NCBI GenBank assembly: GCA_964511535.1
Contig: CAZEFW010000049.1
Span: forward strand, 1 to 52,715
Direction of reading: 5' to 3'
Source: CAZCFB01 sp964511535
Lineage (GTDB): Bacteria > Myxococcota_A > Polyangia > GCA-2747355 > CAZCFB01
Length of the DNA: 52,715 bases
The stretch's first letter is position 1, and each line of letters begins with the position of its first letter. The translations under genes and the position numbers were made by a program. Shown here in pieces: positions 8,260 through 15,240 of the stretch. The notes under the pieces were generated by a model, which made no database searches, was not told the DNA's origin, and was given only the letters and a program-made list of their open reading frames with translations.

Positions 8260-8850
8260 CTAGCCTAGCTCTTTAACCTTGTCGCGCATGGCCTGAAGCA
8301 GCTTCTTGACGCCGCCCTCATTGACCAGAGGATCCACCTGGTCCTCGCGCAGGCCCTTGGTTGTGGACTCGCCCACGGTCTTGGTGTCGAGGATCAGCCA
8401 CTTCTTGCCCCGCTTGAACAGGGTCCAGGTGATGACGATCTCCTTCTTCTTGTAGGCCCGGTGCACCACGATGGTGGACTTGATGGTGGCCCGGTCGCCC
8501 TTGACCGTGGGCTGGTCGTACAGGATGGCGTCGATGTGCTTGAACAGATCCCGCGCCTTGGGAAACGAGAGCTTCTGCAGCAGGATGCCGAGGTTCTTTT
8601 CGAACTCCTTGCGCTCGGCGGGCTTCATCTCGTCCCAGTGCGAGGCGTTGAGCTCCTTGGTCATCTGGTCCAGGGCCAGCAGCTTGAGCGCCAGCTTGTC
8701 CTTCTTGTAGCGGATGGCGCCGATGAGCATCTTGACCGGCTTCTGGTACTGGGTGGTCTTCTGCTTCTTCTTTTTGCCCTTTGCCTCGGCGGGCGCGGCG
8801 GACAGGGCGAAGGCGAAAAGCGCGGCAACGGCGATGAGTTTGGTTCTCAC
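8260..8850 (-). CDS. MlaC/Ttg2D-like periplasmic lipid-binding protein
   Basis: The 196-residue protein starts at a GTG with an AGGAGGAGA site. A signal peptide (MRTKLIAVAALFAFALSAAPAEA) is followed by a Lys-rich stretch and an alpha/beta domain. The domain fits the MlaC (Ttg2D, toluene tolerance) family in length and pattern: HWDEMKPAERKEFEKNLGILL resembles the family's W-x-L-T-xxE-xxEF segment, and the C-terminus has IVITWTLFKRGKKWLILD, the typical V-x-Y-x-l-x-xx-gxWkIyD strand pair. MlaC shuttles phospholipids between outer and inner membranes; MlaEFD or MlaA genes are not present here, so this is an orphan copy. Confidence 0.7.
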   Translation of the reverse strand: MRTKLIAVAALFAFALSAAPAEAKGKKKKQKTTQYQKPVKMLIGAIRYKKDKLALKLLALDQMTKELNASHWDEMKPAERKEFEKNLGILLQKLSFPKARDLFKHIDAILYDQPTVKGDRATIKSTIVVHRAYKKKEIVITWTLFKRGKKWLILDTKTVGESTTKGLREDQVDPLVNEGGVKKLLQAMRDKVKELG

Positions 8851-8955
8851 GGTCTCTCCTCCTGGTGGGGTGGCAGCTACGCTAGCACCGGTGGCGGTAC
8901 CAGGCCAGCAGCTCACGTTGGAGAGACGGCAGCGCAGCACAGATTAGTCACCCAA

Positions 8956-9000
8956 TAAAATGTCAAGTGGTGGGGTCAGACCCCCCTATATGACATTTTA
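8956..9000. repeat. Nested palindrome (REP-like or bidirectional hairpin)
   Basis: Outer arms TAAAATGTCA (8956-8965) and TGACATTTTA (8991-9000) are perfect 10-bp inverted repeats. Nested inside is GGGGTC-A-GACCCC at 8972-8984. The element lies between the 5' end of the MlaC-like gene and the 3' end of the next minus-strand gene, and its AT-rich arms contrast with the surrounding DNA. GGGGTCAGACCCC-type repeats are often associated with REP-family transposases, but none is present here. Confidence 0.75.
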
Positions 9001-9006
9001 GCCGGG

Positions 9007-9573
9007 TCAGGTCTTGTCCTGGAGGTCCCGGTAGAGCGCCTGCACCCGATCGAGCAGCTGCGGGTTGGGCCAGTAGAAGGCCCAGCGCAGGGCCTCGCGG
9101 CCGTCGCCGGTGCGCTTGATGAACACCAGATACCTGGCGTCGGGCAGCTTCCGGAGCTGGCGCACGGTGGAAGAGAACGCGCTCGCGTCCTCGTCTATAT
9201 CGAGCAGCAGCTCGCGGCGGTCGTCGAGGTAGCCCTTCAGATCACCGTGCAGCACGGCGCGCAGACGGAAGGCGAGGCCCACGAACCGCGGGTTGCCGTA
9301 GCGGTCGTGGCTGCGCACCTCGCGCACCGTGGCCACGGCCACAGCGTCGGCGTAGCCCATCTGACGCATCAGCTGTTCCTCGGCTTCGGGGGTCCAGTCC
9401 TGGGCCTGTTGGCCTGCCGGATCGCCGGGACTGCCGGCGAAAAGGGACTGCATGGAGTCGTCCCAGGCCACGGTTCGTGCAGAACTTGTGGCGCAACCGG
9501 TCAGGGCCAGGGCGAGCGCCTGGGCCAGGGCGAGGGTGTACACGCGGGGACGAACCCCTCTCAAGGTCCTCAT
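9007..9573 (-). CDS. Hypothetical lipoprotein
   Basis: The 188-residue protein starts at an ATG with AAGGAG upstream. The N-terminus RVYTLALAQALALALTGC is a lipoprotein signal with lipobox LTGC. The mature part (YADAVAVATVREVRSHDRYGN then AFRLRAVLHGDLKGY and DARYLVFIKR) has a beta-rich pattern reminiscent of small OB-like or NTF2-like domains that begin with a metal-binding CxD/E-like strand, but I cannot assign a family. It is divergent from the large activase gene and shares its upstream region. Confidence 0.65.
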   Translation of the reverse strand: MRTLRGVRPRVYTLALAQALALALTGCATSSARTVAWDDSMQSLFAGSPGDPAGQQAQDWTPEAEEQLMRQMGYADAVAVATVREVRSHDRYGNPRFVGLAFRLRAVLHGDLKGYLDDRRELLLDIDEDASAFSSTVRQLRKLPDARYLVFIKRTGDGREALRWAFYWPNPQLLDRVQALYRDLQDKT

Positions 9574-9675
9574 TTTTCGCTCCTTTTTCCGCCCCCTCTG
9601 CTTTTTGATACGACCGGGAAGCCGGGAGGATACAGCCCGGAAAAAAAGACGACTTTTCCGTCACCTTTCGAGGGC

Positions 9676-9703
9676 TTGACCGCGGAAGAACCGCGGGTAC
9701 ATT
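9676..9703 (+). promoter_or_regulatory. Sigma-70-like promoter with internal CCGCGG palindrome
   Basis: TTGACC (9676-9681) and TACATT (9698-9703) are separated by 16 bp and lie 33 bp before the GTG start of the activase gene. The spacer holds CCGCGG-AAGAA-CCGCGG (9680-9696), a hairpin or operator that would occlude the promoter if bound. Prediction from sequence only. Confidence 0.45.
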
Positions 9704-9736
9704 TTACCGTTCGGCGACACGCAGGAGGAGTAGACC

Positions 9737-12700
9737 GTGGACAGCCTCGGAATCGATATAGGACTGATCAGCGTCAAGGCCACCATGCTCCGGGACGGAG
9801 ACGAGTTGTGGACTGACACGGTGGATCATGAGGGGGAGATCCAGGGAGCGTTGCTCTCGATCTTGAAGCAGCGGGAGGTGCTCGAGGGGACGCCCACGCT
9901 CACCACGGGGAACGCCGGCCGCAACCAGGTGGCCACCGAAAAGGCGATCCCTCCCCAGGCCATCGAGGCCGCCCTCGCCGCCGTGGACGAGCGACCCGAC
10001 GCGGTGGTCTCGCTGGGCGGCGAGTCCATCGTGGTCTACACCCTCGGCGACGGGGGCATGACCCAGGAGGCCATCACCGGCGACAAGTGCGCCGCGGGCA
10101 CCGGCGAGTTCTTCCGCCAGCAGCTGGGCCGCATGGACCTGAAGCTGGACGTGCTGGACCGGATCCCGGACGACACCACCCCTCACGCGCTTTCCTCACG
10201 CTGCAGCGTGTTCATGAAGAGCGACTGCACCCACAAGCTGAACAAGAAGGAGGCCACCAAGGAGGAGATCGTGGTGAGCCTGGCCGACGTGATGGCCAGC
10301 AAGGTGGTGGAGTTCCTCACCCGGGCGCGGGTGGACGGGGGCCTTGCTGCAGGTCCCGGACCGAGCCGGCACGACGAGGCGCCCCGCTCGCAAGGCGCGA
10401 GGAGGGCGAATAGTGAATGCTATTCAACCGACGAGGAACGCAGCGAGCGGGGATGGATCGGCGGGGCCGGCGACGCGGAGCGGACCTGCAGCAAGGCCCC
10501 AAAAGGCCGCATCCTGCTCATCGGCGGAGTGACCCGGAACCGCTTTTTGCGCAAGTTCCTCGAGCAGCGGCTGCCCAACCTGCAGTTCATCACGCCGCCC
10601 CAGGCGGCCCACTTCGAGTCGTACGGCGCGGCCCACCTGGCGGCCGCGGGCCACGGCACCCCCCTGCCCGCGCGCGATGCCATGTTCGAGGCGGGCGCGG
10701 TGACTTTCGAGCGCTACGGCAACCTGGCCGAGTCCGCGCACCTGGTCACGCGGCTGGAGTCCGAGCGGGGCGAGATCGTCGCCGGCCGCGAGTACGTGCT
10801 CGGCATCGACGGCGGCTCCACCACCACCAAGGCGGTGCTGGTGGACGCCGAGACGCGCAAGATCGTGGCCGAGCACTACGGCCGCACCCACGGCGATCCG
10901 GTGGAGGCGCTGCGCAACGTGCTGTCGGAGATCCGCGGGCAGGTGCGCGCCGCCATCGGCCGCAAGAAGATTCACATCAACCTGGCCGCCACCACCGGCT
11001 CCAGCCGCGAGGTGCTCGGCGTGTTCGCCGAGACCGCCGGGATCTACAACGAGATCATCGCCCACACTGTGGGCACCACCCACTTCCAGCCCGACATCGA
11101 CACCATCTTCGAGATCGGCGGCCAGGACGCCAAGTACGTCTACATCAAAAACGGCGTGCCCATCGACTACGCCATGAACGAGGCGTGCAGCGCTGGCACC
11201 GGCTCGTTCCTCGAGGAGTCCGCCGCGGGCGATCTGAACATCAGGACCGCGCCGGAGATCGGCCCCATCGCCATGCGCAGCGACGGCCCGCTGCGCTTCG
11301 GCGAGCACTGCTCGGCGTTCATCAACTCGGACATCCGCAAGGCGATCCAGGAGGGGGCCAGCCGCGCCGACATCATGGCAGGCATCGTCTTCTCCGTGGT
11401 GAGCAACTACCTCAACCGCGTGGTGGGCAACCGCGCCATCGGCGGCGGCATCGTGCTGCAGGGGGGCGTGGCCAAGAACCCGGCCGTGCCCATCGCCTTC
11501 GCGGCGGTGGTCAAGCAGCCGATCCTGGTGCCGCCCGACCCGGAGCTGCTCGGCGCCTTCGGCGTGGCCCTGCTCGCCCTCGAGAAGCACGCCGACGGCT
11601 CGCTCGACAAGGGGGACTTCGCCCTGGACGGGCTGATCAAGCGCCCCATGCAGCACGGCAAGCTCTTCCCGTGCAAGACCTGCGAGAACCTGTGCCCGAT
11701 CCAGACCCTGTTCGTGGGCGAGGAGCGCAACCGCTACTTCTTCGGCGGGCGATGTAACCAGTGGGCCAACGCCCGCCGCAAAAAGGAGATCCAGCTGGGC
11801 GACGAGGAGGACCTGGTGGCCCTGCGGGAGAAGCTGATGTTCGGCGAGTACGCCCCGGACCCGGCCACCTTCAAGGGCCGCACCTCGGTCAAGGTGGGCA
11901 TCCCGCGGGCGTTCTCGGTCTACAGCCTGTGGCCCATGTACTCCTGGTTCTTCCACGATCTCGGCGTGCCGGTCCACCTGAGCGAGGAGAGCCATCGCGA
12001 GGGCGTCCAGCGCGCAGAGAGCGCGTTCTGCCTGCCCGGCGAGCTGGCCCACGGCATGACCGAGGATCTGGTGCGCGCAGGGGTGGACTACTACTTCTTC
12101 CCCCACCTGATGCACATGGAGAGCATGGAGGAGGGGACACCCTCGACGCTCTGTCCGCTGACCCAGGGGCTGCCCTACTACCTGCGCCCGGCGTTCGACA
12201 TCCCCGACGCGCGCATCCTGCGTCCCGTGATCGACTTCTCCGGCGGGTACGGCTCCGGCTCGGCGGGCTTCATCGAGATGGCCGAGCAGCTCGGCTTCTC
12301 CAAGGAGGAGGGGGTTCGCGCCTTCCGCGTGGGGCTGAATCAGCAGCTCGCGTTCTGGGATCACATCCGGGAGCTGGGCCGCCAGGCGCTCAAGCAGGCG
12401 GAGGAGGGAGACCAGGTGGTCATCGCCCTTTTCGGCCGGCCGTACAACACCTTCGCCCCCGAGGCGAACATGGGGATCCCGCGCAAGTTCCTCACCCGGG
12501 GCCACCGGATCATCCCGTTCGACTTCTTCCCCGTCTCCGACGAGGAGATGAGCGACAACATGTACTGGTACTACGGCCAGCTGAACATGAAGGCGGCGCG
12601 GCTGGTCAAGGACCTCGACAACGTGCACCTGGCCTACATCTCCAACTTCGGCTGCGCGCCGGACAGCTTCATGCTGCACTTCGTGCGCTGGTTCATGGGG

Positions 12701-14212
12701 ACCAAGCCGTACCTGGTGCTGGAGCTGGACAGCCACACCGCCGACGCGGGCGTGGACACGCGCATCGAGGCGTTCCTCGACATCATCGAGGGGTACCGCA
12801 AGAAGGCCGCCGGCCTGGAGGACAAGCCCTTCTCCCAGCGCTACCGGATGGAGCTCGACGGGGTCAACACGCACATCCTCGACCACCACACGGGCGAGAA
12901 GCTGGGCATGGATCACCCGCGGGTACGCATGGTGTTCCCCTCCATGGGGCTGTACAGCACCCAGGCCATGACCGCCATCGCCAACCAGCACGGGCTGCGC
13001 TGTGAGTACCTGCCCACGGTGGACCAGAGCGCCATCCACCTGGCGCGCTCGGTGTCCAGCGGCAAGGAGTGCATCCCGACCCTCATCGTCCTGGGCCAGA
13101 TGCTCCGGATGCAGGCGGAGGACCCGCCGGCCGAGGACGAGGTGCTGGCCTTCCTGGTGCCCAAGACCACCGGGCCATGCCGCACGGGCCAGTACGCGCC
13201 GTACTACGAGCGCACCTTCGCTGACCTCGGCATCGACAACGTGGCCATCATGAACCTGAACTCGGACAACGGGTACCAGGAGCTGGGGCCGCTGTTCAAC
13301 AAGCTCGCCTGGTACGCGCTGGTGCTCGGCGACTACTTCAAGGACATGGAGCTGGCCCTGCGCATCCTGGCCGAGGACCCGGGCGCGGCCATGGCCGAGT
13401 TCATGAAGATCTGGGCCGACGTGGTGCAGGTGCTGCGCGACGACATCACCCAGCTGTATACGCACCTGGAGCAGGTGGCCGTGCCGCGGCTGCAGGCGAT
13501 CCCGAAGAAGGGCGACGCTGACGCGCTGTCCAAGGTGATCGTGGTGGGCGAGATCTACGTGCGGCGCGACGACCACTCGGTCAGCGAGCTCATCGACCAC
13601 CTGGTGGAGAACAAGATCTACCCCAAGGTCACCGGCATCACCGAGTGGATCAACTACTGCGACTACAGCCAGGAGAAGATCGCCGAAAAGGGCATGAGCG
13701 ATGTGCCCTGGTACAAGAAGCCCGCGGCCAAGCAGTTCAGCAGGTTTGTCGGCATGAAGGTGGAGCAGTTCTTCATGCGCGCCATCGAGGAGCGGGTGGC
13801 TGAGATCCTGCGGCCCAGCGGGCTGACGGTGTCGTTCCCCCACGACATGCGCGAGATCTTCGAGGACGTGGACGAGTTCACCCACATGGACTTCGAGACC
13901 GAGGCCACGGTCAGCTCGTTGACCGCCAGCAAGGCGGTCCAGCAGGGGTACGACGGGATCATCGCCATCGCGCCGTTCGCCTGCCTGCCAGGGCGGCTGA
14001 TCAAGGCCATGCTCGAGCCGTACAGCCGCCAGCGGGCCATCCCGATGCTCACCATCGAGGCCGACGGGCTGCGCTTCCCGCCCAACGTCATCAGCCGGCT
14101 CGAGATCTTCATGCTCAACGTGCTGCGCCGGGGAGACCGGGACTCGGACACGACGTTTCAACGGCTGACCGCGCCGCCGCCTGACGCCGGAAAGGGCGTG
14201 GCATCGAGTTGA
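9737..14212 (+). CDS. 2-hydroxyacyl-CoA dehydratase activase-related protein (double BcrAD/BadFG + DUF2229 + HgdB-like)
   Basis: The 1491-residue protein starts at a GTG six bases after AGGAGGAG. There are two ASKHA-type activase domains. Domain one (residues 1-~290) has GIDIGLISVKATML and the cluster-ligand motif DKCAAGTGEFF (Cys118). Domain two (~353-625) has LGIDGGSTTTKAVLVD, EIGGQDAKYV, EACSAGTGSFLEE (Cys484) and GEHCSAF. In HgdC-type activases, cysteines at these positions bridge a [4Fe-4S] cluster between two subunits; here both halves are in one chain. A Cys-rich segment CKTCENLCPIQTLF (~640) and a DUF2229/HgdB-like region follow. Such giants are widespread in anaerobes and deltaproteobacteria, but their substrate is unknown; no separate dehydratase subunits are nearby. 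Residues 201-255 are an extra segment encoded by an inserted palindrome. Confidence 0.85.
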   Translation: MDSLGIDIGLISVKATMLRDGDELWTDTVDHEGEIQGALLSILKQREVLEGTPTLTTGNAGRNQVATEKAIPPQAIEAALAAVDERPDAVVSLGGESIVVYTLGDGGMTQEAITGDKCAAGTGEFFRQQLGRMDLKLDVLDRIPDDTTPHALSSRCSVFMKSDCTHKLNKKEATKEEIVVSLADVMASKVVEFLTRARVDGGLAAGPGPSRHDEAPRSQGARRANSECYSTDEERSERGWIGGAGDAERTCSKAPKGRILLIGGVTRNRFLRKFLEQRLPNLQFITPPQAAHFESYGAAHLAAAGHGTPLPARDAMFEAGAVTFERYGNLAESAHLVTRLESERGEIVAGREYVLGIDGGSTTTKAVLVDAETRKIVAEHYGRTHGDPVEALRNVLSEIRGQVRAAIGRKKIHINLAATTGSSREVLGVFAETAGIYNEIIAHTVGTTHFQPDIDTIFEIGGQDAKYVYIKNGVPIDYAMNEACSAGTGSFLEESAAGDLNIRTAPEIGPIAMRSDGPLRFGEHCSAFINSDIRKAIQEGASRADIMAGIVFSVVSNYLNRVVGNRAIGGGIVLQGGVAKNPAVPIAFAAVVKQPILVPPDPELLGAFGVALLALEKHADGSLDKGDFALDGLIKRPMQHGKLFPCKTCENLCPIQTLFVGEERNRYFFGGRCNQWANARRKKEIQLGDEEDLVALREKLMFGEYAPDPATFKGRTSVKVGIPRAFSVYSLWPMYSWFFHDLGVPVHLSEESHREGVQRAESAFCLPGELAHGMTEDLVRAGVDYYFFPHLMHMESMEEGTPSTLCPLTQGLPYYLRPAFDIPDARILRPVIDFSGGYGSGSAGFIEMAEQLGFSKEEGVRAFRVGLNQQLAFWDHIRELGRQALKQAEEGDQVVIALFGRPYNTFAPEANMGIPRKFLTRGHRIIPFDFFPVSDEEMSDNMYWYYGQLNMKAARLVKDLDNVHLAYISNFGCAPDSFMLHFVRWFMGTKPYLVLELDSHTADAGVDTRIEAFLDIIEGYRKKAAGLEDKPFSQRYRMELDGVNTHILDHHTGEKLGMDHPRVRMVFPSMGLYSTQAMTAIANQHGLRCEYLPTVDQSAIHLARSVSSGKECIPTLIVLGQMLRMQAEDPPAEDEVLAFLVPKTTGPCRTGQYAPYYERTFADLGIDNVAIMNLNSDNGYQELGPLFNKLAWYALVLGDYFKDMELALRILAEDPGAAMAEFMKIWADVVQVLRDDITQLYTHLEQVAVPRLQAIPKKGDADALSKVIVVGEIYVRRDDHSVSELIDHLVENKIYPKVTGITEWINYCDYSQEKIAEKGMSDVPWYKKPAAKQFSRFVGMKVEQFFMRAIEERVAEILRPSGLTVSFPHDMREIFEDVDEFTHMDFETEATVSSLTASKAVQQGYDGIIAIAPFACLPGRLIKAMLEPYSRQRAIPMLTIEADGLRFPPNVISRLEIFMLNVLRRGDRDSDTTFQRLTAPPPDAGKGVASS
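10338..10500. mobile_element. Palindromic MITE/RPE-like element inserted in frame in the activase gene
   Basis: The element is bounded by perfect 19-bp inverted repeats: GGGGCCTTGCTGCAGGTCC at 10338-10356 and its complement at 10482-10500. The interior is also largely self-complementary (CCCCGCTCG near 10382 against CGAGCGGGG near 10444) and closes on GAATAG-TGAATG-CTATTC at 10408-10425. The whole can fold into one long hairpin. It has no coding capacity of its own and lies in frame, adding a 55-residue low-complexity segment (165 bp, 10337-10501) between VD and KGRILLIGGV of the first activase domain. Outside it the protein reads as a normal family member. Confidence 0.75.
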
Positions 14213-14255
14213 CAAGCGCCACCGACCAGCGGAGAATTCCGGCGAGCTTTAAGCC

Positions 14256-14702
14256 ATGAGCCCAACCGACGCCACAGCCGCCCGCCCTCACATCCTGCAG
14301 GTGGAGGACAACCCGAGCGACGTCGAGCTGACCCGCGAGGCCCTCGAGCAGAGCAAGTGGGATCCCGTGCACCACGTGGTGCAGGACGTGGCCGAAGCCC
14401 TGGCCTTCCTGAACAAGCAGGATCCCCACGGCGAGGCGCCCAGGCCCAACCTGGTGCTGCTCGACCTGGGGCTGCCCGATTCCTCCGGGCACGAGCTGCT
14501 CAAGGTGATGAAGGACGACGACGACCTGCGCACCATCCCGGTGGTCATCCTCACCGCCTCGGCCAACCCCGACGACGTCAAGGGCGCCTACAGCCTGCAC
14601 GCCAACGCCTTCCTCACCAAGCCCATGAGCTTCGAGGAGTTCCAAAGGACGCTGGAGATCATGTTGGACTACTGGTTCGACATGGTGACGCTGCCGGGCT
14701 GA
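14256..14702 (+). CDS. Single-domain response regulator (Rcp1-like receiver)
   Basis: The 148-residue protein is one CheY-like receiver domain: acidic pair EDN (17-19), phospho-acceptor Asp70 in LVLLDLGLP, Thr100 in VVILTAS, and Lys122 in FLTKPMS. The long alpha4 region and the LxVEDNPxDVELTREAL start are typical of the Rcp1-type receivers partnered with phytochrome-like or hybrid kinases. There is no output domain, so it would act by protein contact. No kinase is adjacent. The last ~25 bases of the gene were copied into the downstream 207-bp tandem duplication. Confidence 0.88.
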   Translation: MSPTDATAARPHILQVEDNPSDVELTREALEQSKWDPVHHVVQDVAEALAFLNKQDPHGEAPRPNLVLLDLGLPDSSGHELLKVMKDDDDLRTIPVVILTASANPDDVKGAYSLHANAFLTKPMSFEEFQRTLEIMLDYWFDMVTLPG

Positions 14703-15117
14703 GACGTTTGCGGTGCGCTCCACCGCTTTGGACGTGCAACGCCCCTCCGGGGGGGCGCCCCGTGCTCGCAGTCGCTACGCTTAGAACGTGCAACGCCCCT
14801 CCGGGGGAGCGCCCCGTGCTCGCCTCCTTCGGAGGCTCCGCGATGAAGCGGGGCGCTGCTCCGCGATGAAGCGGGGCGCCGGTTCGACATGGTGACCTTG
14901 CCGGGCTGAGACGTTTGCGGTGCGCTCCACCGCTCAGGACGTGCAACGCCCCTCCGGGGGGGCCCGCCGTGCTCGCAGTCGCTACGCTTAGAACGTGCAA
15001 CGCCCCTCCGGGGGAGCGCCCCGTGCTCGCCTCCTTCGGAGGCTCCGCGATGAAGCGGGGCGCTGCTCCGCGATGAAGCGGCGGGCCGGTTCGACATGGT
15101 GACCTTGCCGGGCTAAT
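14676..15117. repeat. Tandem 207-bp duplication including the response-regulator 3' end
   Basis: The segment starting TTCGACATGGTGAC recurs at 14676, 14883 and 15090, with a period of exactly 207 bp. Each full unit carries the last codons of the regulator (FDMVTLPG plus stop in copy 1), then two GTGCAACGCCCCTCCGGGGG motifs, a CTCCTTCGGAG hairpin and two CGATGAAGCG repeats. The third copy is truncated after LPG and the stop. I see no gene in the 538 bases between the regulator and the propeller gene; they hold this repeat and then a terminator. Confidence 0.9.
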
Positions 15118-15164
15118 TCAAACCAACCTAGAGGTAGACGTAGCCTTGGCCGTAACCCTGGCCG

Positions 15165-15208
15165 AAAAAAGCCGCAGCCGAGGCGTTTGAGACACCCCGG
15201 CTACGGCT
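15165..15208 (-). terminator. Intrinsic terminator of the beta-propeller gene
   Basis: On the minus strand AGCCGTAGCCGGGG (15208-15195) pairs with CCTCGGCTGCGGCT (15183-15170) over 14 positions with two G-U pairs, around a TGTCTCAAACG loop. TTTTTT (15170-15165) runs from the stem's last T. It lies 32 bases beyond the stop of the gene ending at 15241. Confidence 0.8.
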
Positions 15209-15240
15209 GCGTTGGCGGCTACGGCCATGCTGGCGGGGCG

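Noticed and set aside
10424..14215. 1263-codon minus-strand frame
   Set aside because: Antisense of the activase gene, which has Fe-S and ATP motifs in the plus frame.
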